NCBI GenBank assembly: GCA_946480245.1
Contig: CAMLIZ010000109.1
Span: forward strand, 1-15,586
Origin: an uncultured Pseudomonadota bacterium
GTDB lineage: Bacteria > Pseudomonadota > Gammaproteobacteria > Burkholderiales > Burkholderiaceae
Direction of reading: 5' to 3'
DNA length: 15,586 bases
Shown here one piece after another: positions 8,279 through 15,586 of this stretch. A program made the position numbers and the translations under genes. The notes below the pieces were generated by a model, which was given only the letters and a program-made list of their open reading frames with translations, had not been told where the DNA came from and made no database searches. Numbering within the stretch: position 1 is the first letter of the stretch; every line of letters starts with the position of its first letter.

Positions 8279-9022
8279 TCAGTGCCCCAGGATCTTCGAG
8301 AGGAAGTCGCGGCTGCGCTCGGTACGCGGATGGCTGAAGAAGGCGTCGGGCGTGTTCTCCTCGACGATCTGGCCCTCGTCCATGAAGATCACCCGGTCGG
8401 CCACCGCCTTGGCGAAACCCATCTCGTGCGTGACGCACAGCATCGTGATGCCTTGCCCGGCCAGCTCCACCATCACGTCAAGCACCTCCTTGATCATCTC
8501 GGGGTCGAGCGCCGAGGTTGGCTCGTCGAACAGCATGATCTTCGGCGTGAGGCACAGGGCACGCGCGATTGCCACGCGCTGCTGCTGTCCGCCCGACAGC
8601 TGGAGCGGGTACTTGTGTGCCTGCGCCTCGATGCGTACGCGGCGCAGTTGCTGCATGGCACGCTCTTCGGCCTCCGCCTTCGGCACCTTCGCCACCCACA
8701 TCGGGGCGAGCGTGAGATTTTGCAGCACCGTCAGATGGGGGAACAGGTTGAACTGCTGGAACACCATGCCCACCTGGCGCCTCACCTGCTCGATCGCCTT
8801 GAGGTCGTCGCCCAGCGCAATGCCGTCGACGACGATGCGGCCCTCCTGGTATTCCTCCAGCGCATTGATGCAGCGGATCAGCGTGGACTTGCCCGAGCCC
8901 GAGGGCCCGCAGATCACGATGCGCTCGCCCGGCGCCACCTGCAGGTCGATGTCGCGCAGCACGTGGAAGCTGTTGCCGTACCACTTGTTGACCTTGTCGA
9001 AGGCGATGATCGGTTCGGGCAT
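8279..9022 (-). CDS. aapP: Amino-acid ABC transporter ATP-binding protein
   Basis: This is the ATPase that powers the polar/general L-amino-acid importer encoded upstream. The 247-residue product has full family length. It carries Walker [10 protein letters not shown] (39-47), Q-loop VFQQFNLFP (87-95), signature [15 protein letters not shown] (142-156), Walker [14 protein letters not shown] (162-174) and the H-loop histidine in CVTHEMGFA (His199). The family is that of GlnQ, GltL, AapP and BztD. The ATG at 9022 begins [16 protein letters not shown] and has AGGA about six bases upstream. The open frame runs further upstream, but that part lies out of frame inside aapM. It starts 8 bases after the aapM stop. 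The aap name rests on the partner permeases. Confidence 0.95.
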   Translation of the reverse strand: MPEPIIAFDKVNKWYGNSFHVLRDIDLQVAPGERIVICGPSGSGKSTLIRCINALEEYQEGRIVVDGIALGDDLKAIEQVRRQVGMVFQQFNLFPHLTVLQNLTLAPMWVAKVPKAEAEERAMQQLRRVRIEAQAHKYPLQLSGGQQQRVAIARALCLTPKIMLFDEPTSALDPEMIKEVLDVMVELAGQGITMLCVTHEMGFAKAVADRVIFMDEGQIVEENTPDAFFSHPRTERSRDFLSKILGH

Positions 9023-9030
9023 CGGGATTC

Positions 9031-10134
9031 CTAGCGGGCCTTGCTGCGCACCACCTGCTTCTCGACCCACAAGCTGTAGCGTGACATCGAGAAGCAGAAC
9101 GCGAAGTAGATGGCGGCGATGAACACGTAGCCCTCGATCTTGAACGGGCGCCAGTTCACGTCCGAGTTGAGCGCGAGGTTCATCGAGCCGGTGAGCTCGT
9201 AAAGCGACACGATGGTGGCGAGCGACGTGTCCTTGAAGATCGAGATGAAGCTGTTCACGATGCCGGGCACCACGATCGCCAGTGCCTGCGGCAGCACGAC
9301 CTTGCGCTGGGTCTGCCAGTAGGAAAGGCCGATGGCCTGTGCCGCCTCCACCTGTCCCTTGGGGATGGCCTGCAGCCCGCCGCGCACCACCTCGGCCAGG
9401 TAGGCGGCTGAGAACAGCACGATGCCGGCGAGCACGCGCACCAGCACGTCCGGCGACTTGCCCGCGGGGAGGAAGAGCGGAAACATGAACGAGGCCATGA
9501 ACAGCACCGAGATCAAGGGCACGCCGCGGATCAGCTCCACATAGACCACGCACAGCGATCGGATCGCCGGTAGCGCAGAGCGCCGGCCCAGTGCCACCAC
9601 CACGGCCAGCGGATACGCGAGCACGATGCCGAAGGTGGCCAGCATCACCGTGAGTGGCAAGCCGCCCCACAGGTCGGTAGGCACGCTCTGCAGGCCGAGC
9701 ACGCCGCCGCCCATCAGCACGAAGAACAGCACCACCACGATCACCCACAGCGGTGCGAGCCACGGCTTCCAGAAGCGGCGCACGCAACTGGCGATCAGCA
9801 GCGCCACGAGCATCAGCGTGGCCACCAGCGGGCGCCATTGCTCCACAAAGGGGTAGCGGCCGAACAGGATCAACCGGTACTTCTCTGCCGCCACGGCCCA
9901 GCAGGCCCCAGTGCCGCGCGCGGCCTGGCAGGCATCGGCGTTGGGCCGGTACACCGCGTGCAGCACACCCCAGTCGAACGCGCTGGCCGCCACTCGCAGC
10001 AGCAGCAGGCCGACGAGGAGGGTGAACACCGTGCTGAACAGGCCACCGAACAGGTTGCGGCGTATCCATGGCAGCGCACCGGCGGTGTGAGCCGGTGCCG
10101 GTCGCGCGGGCTTGGACGTGAAGCCGGCCTCCAC
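9031..10134 (-). CDS. aapM: Amino-acid ABC transporter permease AapM/BztC type
   Basis: One of two inner-membrane permeases of the importer. The 367-residue product is long for a His/Glu/Gln-type permease because of extra N-terminal membrane segments and a loop, as in AapM and BztC. Hydrophobic stretches lie near residues 28-52, 102-118, 127-148, 160-185 and beyond. The C-terminal permease domain contains [12 protein letters not shown] and the EAA loop [23 protein letters not shown], the site that contacts the ATPase. Translation probably begins at a GTG one base after the aapQ TGA, with GGAG (10145-10142) seven bases ahead inside the aapQ end, which suggests translational coupling. Typical substrates of the family are glutamate, glutamine, aspartate and other L-amino acids; the exact substrate is not visible here. 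Confidence 0.93.
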   Translation of the reverse strand: MEAGFTSKPARPAPAHTAGALPWIRRNLFGGLFSTVFTLLVGLLLLRVAASAFDWGVLHAVYRPNADACQAARGTGACWAVAAEKYRLILFGRYPFVEQWRPLVATLMLVALLIASCVRRFWKPWLAPLWVIVVVLFFVLMGGGVLGLQSVPTDLWGGLPLTVMLATFGIVLAYPLAVVVALGRRSALPAIRSLCVVYVELIRGVPLISVLFMASFMFPLFLPAGKSPDVLVRVLAGIVLFSAAYLAEVVRGGLQAIPKGQVEAAQAIGLSYWQTQRKVVLPQALAIVVPGIVNSFISIFKDTSLATIVSLYELTGSMNLALNSDVNWRPFKIEGYVFIAAIYFAFCFSMSRYSLWVEKQVVRSKAR

Positions 10135-10135
10135 C

Positions 10136-11314
10136 TCAGCGCTCCGCGATCGCCGAGCGGCGGTTGTACCAGTTCATCAGTGCGGCGGTGCCAAGCGAGG
10201 TGGTGAGGTACACCGCCATCACCACCGCGATGCACTCCACCGCACGCCCGGTCTGGTTCAGCGAGGTGTTGGCGATGGACACCACGTCCGGGTAGCCGAT
10301 GGCCACGGCCAGCGACGAGTTCTTGGTGAGATTGAGGTACTGGCTGGTGAGCGGCGGGATGATCACGCGCAGTGCCTGCGGCAGGATCACCAGCCGCATC
10401 GTGCGGCGCTTGGTGAGCCCCAGGCTCGCCGCCGCTTCCGTTTGCCCGCGCGACACCGAGGCGATGCCGGCTCGAACCACCTCGGCGATGAAGGCGGAGG
10501 TGTACAGCACGAGGCCGGTGAGCACCGCGATGAACTCCGGGCTGGCCGTGAGGCCGCCTTCGAGCTGGAAGCCGTCGAGCTTGGGCAAGCTCCAGGCGGT
10601 GGGTGCGCCGCCGGCCAGCCAGCCGAGCAGGGCACCGGCCAGGGCCAGTCCCAGCGGCAGCAGCACTTGCGCCGGCAGCAACTGCCCGGTGGCCTCGAAG
10701 CGCCGTCGTGCGACGCGGCGATAAGCCATGCCAAGGCCAAGGCCGAGTGCCAGCCCGCCGATCGTCCACCAGTGCGCACTCGACCACACAGGCACCGGCA
10801 CCGAGACGCCGTTGTTGCTCAGGCGGAACCAGTCGCCAAGCGTCAGCGCTTCATAGGGCGGCGGCAACACGTCGGTGAAGAGCAGGTACCACATCAGCAG
10901 CTGGATCAGCAGCGGCACGTTGCGGAAGGTCTCCACGTACACGTAGCACAGGCCGCGCACGATCGCGTTGCTGGCAAAGCGCCCTACGCCGAGCAGCGTG
11001 CCCAGCACGGTGGCGATCGCCACGCCGAGCAGCGACACGCGCAGCGTATTCAGCGTGCCGATGAGAAACGCCTTCCAGTACGGATCGAGCGACTCGTAGG
11101 GAATGAGCGTTTCGCTGATGTCGAAGCCGGCGGTCTCGCGCAGGAAGCCGAAGCCACTCTGGATGCCTCGCGCGGCCATGTTGGTGACCGTGTTGTGCGC
11201 GAGATACCAGACGCCGGCGCCGAGCAGCGCCACAGCCGCCAACTGGTAGATCAAGCCGCGAAAGGCGCGGCTGCGCCAGGACCAGCCAGGGCGCGCGGGA
11301 GGGCGGGCCGCCAT
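10136..11314 (-). CDS. aapQ: Amino-acid ABC transporter permease AapQ/BztB type
   Basis: The second permease of the importer, 392 residues. The N-terminal part contains NTVTNMAARGIQSGFGFLRETAGFDISETLIPY (about 41-73), a stretch I recognise as characteristic of AapQ/BztB. Multiple membrane segments follow, including about 20-40, 83-108 and 123-146, and a large inserted loop (about 150-250) separates the halves of the permease domain. The EAA loop EVVRAGIASVSRGQTEAAASLGL lies in the C-terminal half, followed by PQALRVIIPPL. The ATG lies 18 bases after aapJ with no clear Shine-Dalgarno, so reinitiation after aapJ is likely. It pairs with AapM to form the membrane channel. Confidence 0.94.
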   Translation of the reverse strand: MAARPPARPGWSWRSRAFRGLIYQLAAVALLGAGVWYLAHNTVTNMAARGIQSGFGFLRETAGFDISETLIPYESLDPYWKAFLIGTLNTLRVSLLGVAIATVLGTLLGVGRFASNAIVRGLCYVYVETFRNVPLLIQLLMWYLLFTDVLPPPYEALTLGDWFRLSNNGVSVPVPVWSSAHWWTIGGLALGLGLGMAYRRVARRRFEATGQLLPAQVLLPLGLALAGALLGWLAGGAPTAWSLPKLDGFQLEGGLTASPEFIAVLTGLVLYTSAFIAEVVRAGIASVSRGQTEAAASLGLTKRRTMRLVILPQALRVIIPPLTSQYLNLTKNSSLAVAIGYPDVVSIANTSLNQTGRAVECIAVVMAVYLTTSLGTAALMNWYNRRSAIAER

Positions 11315-11332
11315 AGGGCGCGGCGCGTGCGT

Positions 11333-12370
11333 TCAGCGGATCGGCGGCGCGTACAGGATGCCGCCGTGGTTCCAGAGATTGTTCACGCCACGCGGCAGGC
11401 CCAGCGACGAATGCTCGCCCACGTTGCGCTCGAAGATCTCGCCGTAGTTGCCCGTGGCCTTGATCGCGCGGCGCATCCAGTCCTTGTCGAGCCCGAGCAA
11501 CTTGCCCGAGTCTTCGGAGGTACCGAGGATGCGCATGACCACCGGGTCCTTGCTGTCGGCCGCCAGCTTGTCGACGTTGGCTTGCGTGATGCCGTATTCC
11601 TCGGCTTCGATGAGGCCGAAGACCACCCACTTCGCGATCGTGAACCACTCGTCGTCGCCCTGCCGCACGGCCGGGCCGAGCGGCTCCTTGGAGATCAGAT
11701 CGGGCAGGATCACGTGGTCCTTCGGATTCTTGGCCTCCTTGGCGCGGATGGAGGCCAGGCCGGAGGCATCGGTGGTGTAGGCCACGCAACGGCCGGCCCA
11801 ATAGGCGCCTGTCGAGGCTTCGAGGTTCTCGAAGACCACGGGCTTCAGGTTGAGGTTGTTGGCGCGCGAGAAGTCGGTGAGGTTCTTCTCGGTGGTGGTG
11901 CCCGACTGCACGCATACGGTGGCGCCCTTGAGCTGCTTTGCGCTCTTGATCTTGGCCTTGGCCGGCACCATGAAGCCCTGGCCGTCGTAGTAGGTGACGC
12001 CGGTGAACTCCATGCCGAGCGACGCGTCACGCGTGAGCGTCCACGTGGTGTTGCGCGAGAGGATGTCCACCTCGCCCGATTGCAGCGCGGTGAAGCGCTG
12101 CTGTGCGTTCAATGGCACCCACTTGACCTTGTCCCCGTCGCCCAGCACCGCAGCGGCGATGGCGCGGCACACGTCGACGTCCAGTCCGGACCACTTGCCG
12201 TTGCTGTCCGCCTGCGAGAAGCCGGCCAGCCCGGTGTTCACGCCGCAGATGACCTGGCCGCGCTGCTTGATCTGGTCCAGCGTCTTGCCCGCATGTGCGG
12301 GGGCGGCGGCGATCATGCCGGCCGTGGCCATCATCGTCAGGAGCAAGGTCTTGGTGCGCAGCGTCTTCAT
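11333..12370 (-). CDS. aapJ: Amino-acid ABC transporter periplasmic binding protein
   Basis: This periplasmic receptor delivers amino acids to the AapQM channel. The 345-residue product begins with a Sec signal peptide: basic MKTLRTK, a hydrophobic core, and a likely signal peptidase I site after AHA at residue 27. The mature protein starts GKTLDQIKQRGQVICGVNTG and shows the SBP family 3 fold with GKWSGLDVDVCRAIAAAVLG, DILSRNTTWTLTRD, and a C-terminal WMRRAIKATGNYGEIFERN. Length and sequence fit AapJ/BztA. The ATG at 12370 is chosen over an upstream in-frame start because AAAGGGA lies six bases ahead and the signal peptide begins there. It is the first gene of the aapJQMP-ppk2 operon; any promoter should lie in 12371-12495, but I see no convincing one. 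Confidence 0.95.
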   Translation of the reverse strand: MKTLRTKTLLLTMMATAGMIAAAPAHAGKTLDQIKQRGQVICGVNTGLAGFSQADSNGKWSGLDVDVCRAIAAAVLGDGDKVKWVPLNAQQRFTALQSGEVDILSRNTTWTLTRDASLGMEFTGVTYYDGQGFMVPAKAKIKSAKQLKGATVCVQSGTTTEKNLTDFSRANNLNLKPVVFENLEASTGAYWAGRCVAYTTDASGLASIRAKEAKNPKDHVILPDLISKEPLGPAVRQGDDEWFTIAKWVVFGLIEAEEYGITQANVDKLAADSKDPVVMRILGTSEDSGKLLGLDKDWMRRAIKATGNYGEIFERNVGEHSSLGLPRGVNNLWNHGGILYAPPIR

Positions 12371-12462
12371 CGACGGTCCCTTTCTGGTGCGAGGCCGTGG
12401 CCTCTTGGGTTGAAGGTGGATAGCCCGCTCGGCAGCGCCAAGGCTAGCGGCGTGCACCGCGC

Positions 12463-12495
12463 AGGCCGATGGGGAAAACCCCGCCAGCGCGGCCT
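12463..12495 (-). terminator. Nested hairpin right after mscS
   Basis: Outer arms AGGCCG (12463-12468) and CGGCCT (12490-12495) pair over 6 bp. They enclose a GGGG/CCCC stem (12471-12474 with 12479-12482) around an AAAA loop (TTTT on the transcribed strand). It begins at the base following the mscS stop. There is no U tract, so termination is uncertain; it may act as a weak or rho-assisted terminator, or as a processing or stability element between mscS and aapJ. Confidence 0.35.
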
Positions 12496-13590
12496 TCAGC
12501 CGGGTTGGGGTGCCGCCGCATGCAGGATCTGTGCGCGGTCCTTTTCACCGCCAGCGAACACGATGGTGCGAGTGGGAAAGGCAAACTCGACCCCGAGCGC
12601 CTTCAGTTCGTGCATCAGCGCCAGGTTGATGGCCTGCTTCTCGTTCATGTGCACCGTGTAGTCGGGGGAGAGCACGTAGTACACGAGCTCGAAGTCGAGT
12701 GAGCTGTCGCCAAAGCCGGCGAAGTGCGCCCGGTCGAAGCGCAACTGGTCGCGCGCCTGGACGATGCGCTGAAGGATGGCCGGCACCTGCGCGGCCTGTT
12801 CAGGCGTGGTGTCGTAGGTGATGCCGAAGTTGTAGACGATGCGGCGCTCCTGCAGGCGCTTGTAGTTGCTGATCGTCTGCTTCAGCAGGTCGGTGTTCGA
12901 CATCACCACCTGCTCGCCGCCGAGGCTGCGGATTCGCGTGCTCTTGAGCCCGACCAGTTCGATCGTGCCGGCCACCGAATTGACGACCACGAAGTCGCCC
13001 ACCTCGAAAGGCTTGTCGATCGCGATCGAGAGTGACGCGAACAGGTCGCCGAGGATGTTCTGCACCGCCAGCGCCACCGCGATGCCGCCCACGCCCAGGC
13101 TGGCCACGAAGGCCGTGATGTTGACGCCCACGTTGGACAGCACCGCCAGTGCCACCACCGTCCACAGCGCCGTGCGCAGGCCCCAGGACATCAGCGTGGC
13201 CGTGGCGCTGGTGTGCGACATGTTGGCGCCGGCATGCCGCGCCACGTAGCGCCGCAGGCCGAGGCTGATCGCGCGGCTGCACCACATGCCGAACTGCAGC
13301 GCGAGCACGATGAACCAGAGCTGGTCGATGCGCTGGTGCCACGCGGGCGCGAGATCGACCATGCCGACCCCGATCAGTGCGCACATCAGGCCCAGCAGGA
13401 ATGGATTGGTGCGCGACAGCACCTCCACGACGGCGTCGTCCAGCGTGTTGCTGCTGCGCTCGGCGATGTGGCGAAGGCGGTGCAAGACGAGTCGCAACGC
13501 AACCATCAGCACAAGGAATGCAAGCAGAGCGACGCCGGCGGCGACGGCCCATTGCTCCAGGTCTGCGCCCAGAAAGGTCAGATTGTTCAT
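12496..13590 (-). CDS. MscS-family small-conductance mechanosensitive channel
   Basis: Predicted inner-membrane channel that opens under membrane tension to release solutes after osmotic downshift. The 364-residue product has about five hydrophobic segments (near 13-34, 64-82, 92-112, 135-152 and 155-175). The pore-lining helix region, rich in Gly and Ala, is SLGVGGIAVALAVQNILGDL (about 164-183), followed by the diagnostic IDKPFEVGDFV (191-201). The beta domain then has GLKSTRIRSLGGEQVVMSN. An alpha/beta C-terminal domain follows, ending in a short tail. Extra N-terminal helices and length place it nearer YnaI-type than the 286-residue E. coli MscS. The start codon lies in a 14-base palindrome with no well-placed Shine-Dalgarno. 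The preceding gene ends 15 bases upstream, so coupling is likely. Confidence 0.92.
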   Translation of the reverse strand: MNNLTFLGADLEQWAVAAGVALLAFLVLMVALRLVLHRLRHIAERSSNTLDDAVVEVLSRTNPFLLGLMCALIGVGMVDLAPAWHQRIDQLWFIVLALQFGMWCSRAISLGLRRYVARHAGANMSHTSATATLMSWGLRTALWTVVALAVLSNVGVNITAFVASLGVGGIAVALAVQNILGDLFASLSIAIDKPFEVGDFVVVNSVAGTIELVGLKSTRIRSLGGEQVVMSNTDLLKQTISNYKRLQERRIVYNFGITYDTTPEQAAQVPAILQRIVQARDQLRFDRAHFAGFGDSSLDFELVYYVLSPDYTVHMNEKQAINLALMHELKALGVEFAFPTRTIVFAGGEKDRAQILHAAAPQPG

Positions 13591-13601
13591 TTGTACAAAT
13601 G
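13588..13601 (-). promoter_or_regulatory. 14-base perfect palindrome over the mscS start codon
   Basis: CATTTGTACAAATG is a perfect palindrome. On the coding strand its last three bases are the mscS ATG. In RNA it could fold into a 5-bp stem with a GUAC loop that hides the AUG; in DNA it has the form of an operator half-site pair. The nearest AAGGAG (13614-13609) ends 18 bases before the ATG, normally too far unless the hairpin brings it closer. Function is not known. Confidence 0.4.
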
Positions 13602-13605
13602 TAAA

Positions 13606-13983
13606 TCACTCCTTGGCGGCGAGCAGCGGCGACTGCTGGTGAAACGCCATCAGCCAGTCGCCTTCACGCAGCACGTGGACACTGACGACGCGGGCCTCGT
13701 AAGCGGCCGCGTCGCCCTCCCGGCGGGCCGAGGCTCGGTAGCTGAGCACCGCCACAGCCGCCGTGGGGAACACGGTGTGGCGGTCTAGCAGTTCCACGTG
13801 TTGCCAGCGGCGCGCCCGGGCGATCGATGCCACGACTTCCGCCTTCTGCTGCAGGCCGGCCGGCTCCGGCAGCACCATCAGGCAGTCGTCGGTGAGGCGC
13901 TGCTCGTAGTAGGGGGCATCGCTGGTCCAGTATTCCTGCTCGAGGGCCCACAGGGCGGTGTCGAGCATGTCGTACTCCTTCAT
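13606..13983 (-). CDS. Small SnoaL/NTF2-like (DUF4440-type) protein
   Basis: This 125-residue, probably cytosolic protein has no signal peptide or membrane segment. An N-terminal helix (MLDTALWALEQEYWTSDAPYYEQRL) precedes DDCLMVLPEPAGLQQKAEVVASI. Alternating strands follow, including AVAVLSYRASARR and YEARVVSVHVLREGDWLMAFHQQSPL. This helix-then-cone-sheet pattern, with the W-x-x-x-x-H-Q-Q-S ending, fits the NTF2-like superfamily, DUF4440 branch. Such proteins are very diverse and no reaction or ligand can be named. The ATG at 13983 is supported by GGGAGA (13994-13989) five bases ahead; an in-frame upstream start would run into the hppA terminator. It ends 15 bases before mscS and is probably co-transcribed with it. 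Confidence 0.75.
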   Translation of the reverse strand: MKEYDMLDTALWALEQEYWTSDAPYYEQRLTDDCLMVLPEPAGLQQKAEVVASIARARRWQHVELLDRHTVFPTAAVAVLSYRASARREGDAAAYEARVVSVHVLREGDWLMAFHQQSPLLAAKE

Positions 13984-14044
13984 CGCGTTCTCCCGATGGA
14001 AAGTGAGGGTGCCACCGGGGCAGCAAGCGCCGTGCTCGGCCAAC

Positions 14045-14075
14045 AAAAAAGCCCGGTGCAGACGCACCGGGCTTT
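14045..14075 (-). terminator. Intrinsic terminator of hppA
   Basis: AAAGCCCGGTGC (14048-14059) pairs with GCACCGGGCTTT (14064-14075), giving a perfect 12-bp stem with a 4-base loop. On the - strand it ends in six Ts (complement of A14045-A14050). It starts 21 bases after the hppA stop. Its core AAGCCCGGT is shared with the terminator at 5647, as expected from common GC-rich terminator shapes. Confidence 0.93.
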
Positions 14076-14096
14076 CGAGCGCTGAACGCGAGAGGG

Positions 14097-15586
<1,490 letters not shown>

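Noticed and set aside
8279..10069. Possible fusion of aapP with a 350-residue N-terminal extension
   Set aside because: The extension is an out-of-frame reading of aapM, which is clearly coding in its own frame; aapP has a good start at 9022.
12411..12460. Sigma-54-like TTGGC...GAGC sequence before aapJ
   Set aside because: The spacing between GG and GC is one base short and the -12 element is poor.
10112..12661. Very long + strand open frame (849 codons) opposite the aap operon and mscS
   Set aside because: It is antisense to four well-recognised genes; its composition is Ala/Arg/Gly/His-rich with no domain. Such frames arise from GC-rich third-position bias.
13984..14044. TGGCAC-containing sigma-54-like site before the SnoaL-like gene
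   Set aside because: The -24 part matches, but the required GC of the -12 element is missing at the right distance.

Overview
This is an ordinary stretch of a GC-rich betaproteobacterial chromosome, most likely Burkholderiales (Rubrivivax/Ideonella/Methylibium-like; genus inferred from remembered protein similarity, not searched). I found no phage, transposon, integrase, CRISPR array, toxin-antitoxin pair or recognisable defence system. I do not think the window holds an undescribed system. The items worth a second look are small regulatory structures and one operon association. No gene-free gap exceeds about 130 bases.

Left part, + strand (1-5680): the conserved translation cluster infC (5' end missing) - rpmI - rplT - terminator/attenuator - pheS - pheT - ihfA - MerR-type regulator, followed by tRNA-Pro(GGG) and a strong intrinsic terminator. 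The cluster makes initiation factor IF3, ribosomal proteins L35 and L20, both phenylalanyl-tRNA synthetase subunits and the alpha subunit of the DNA-bending protein IHF. The order matches the enterobacterial thrS-infC-rpmI-rplT-pheST-ihfA arrangement. The hairpin just before pheS sits where an attenuator is found in E. coli.

Middle, + strand (5681-7427): one Aer-like chemoreceptor gene with an N-terminal PAS domain that keeps the FAD-binding residues of E. coli Aer at the same numbering. It ends 7 bases from the convergent ppk2 gene.

Right part, - strand (7435-15586), in transcription order: hppA (5' end missing; proton-pumping membrane pyrophosphatase) ending in a strong terminator; a small SnoaL/DUF4440-like gene followed closely by an mscS-family mechanosensitive channel; then a tightly packed operon, aapJ-aapQ-aapM-aapP (polar/general L-amino-acid ABC importer), ending with a PPK2-type polyphosphate:nucleotide phosphotransferase. 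The last gene starts 4 bases after aapP and is probably co-transcribed with the importer.
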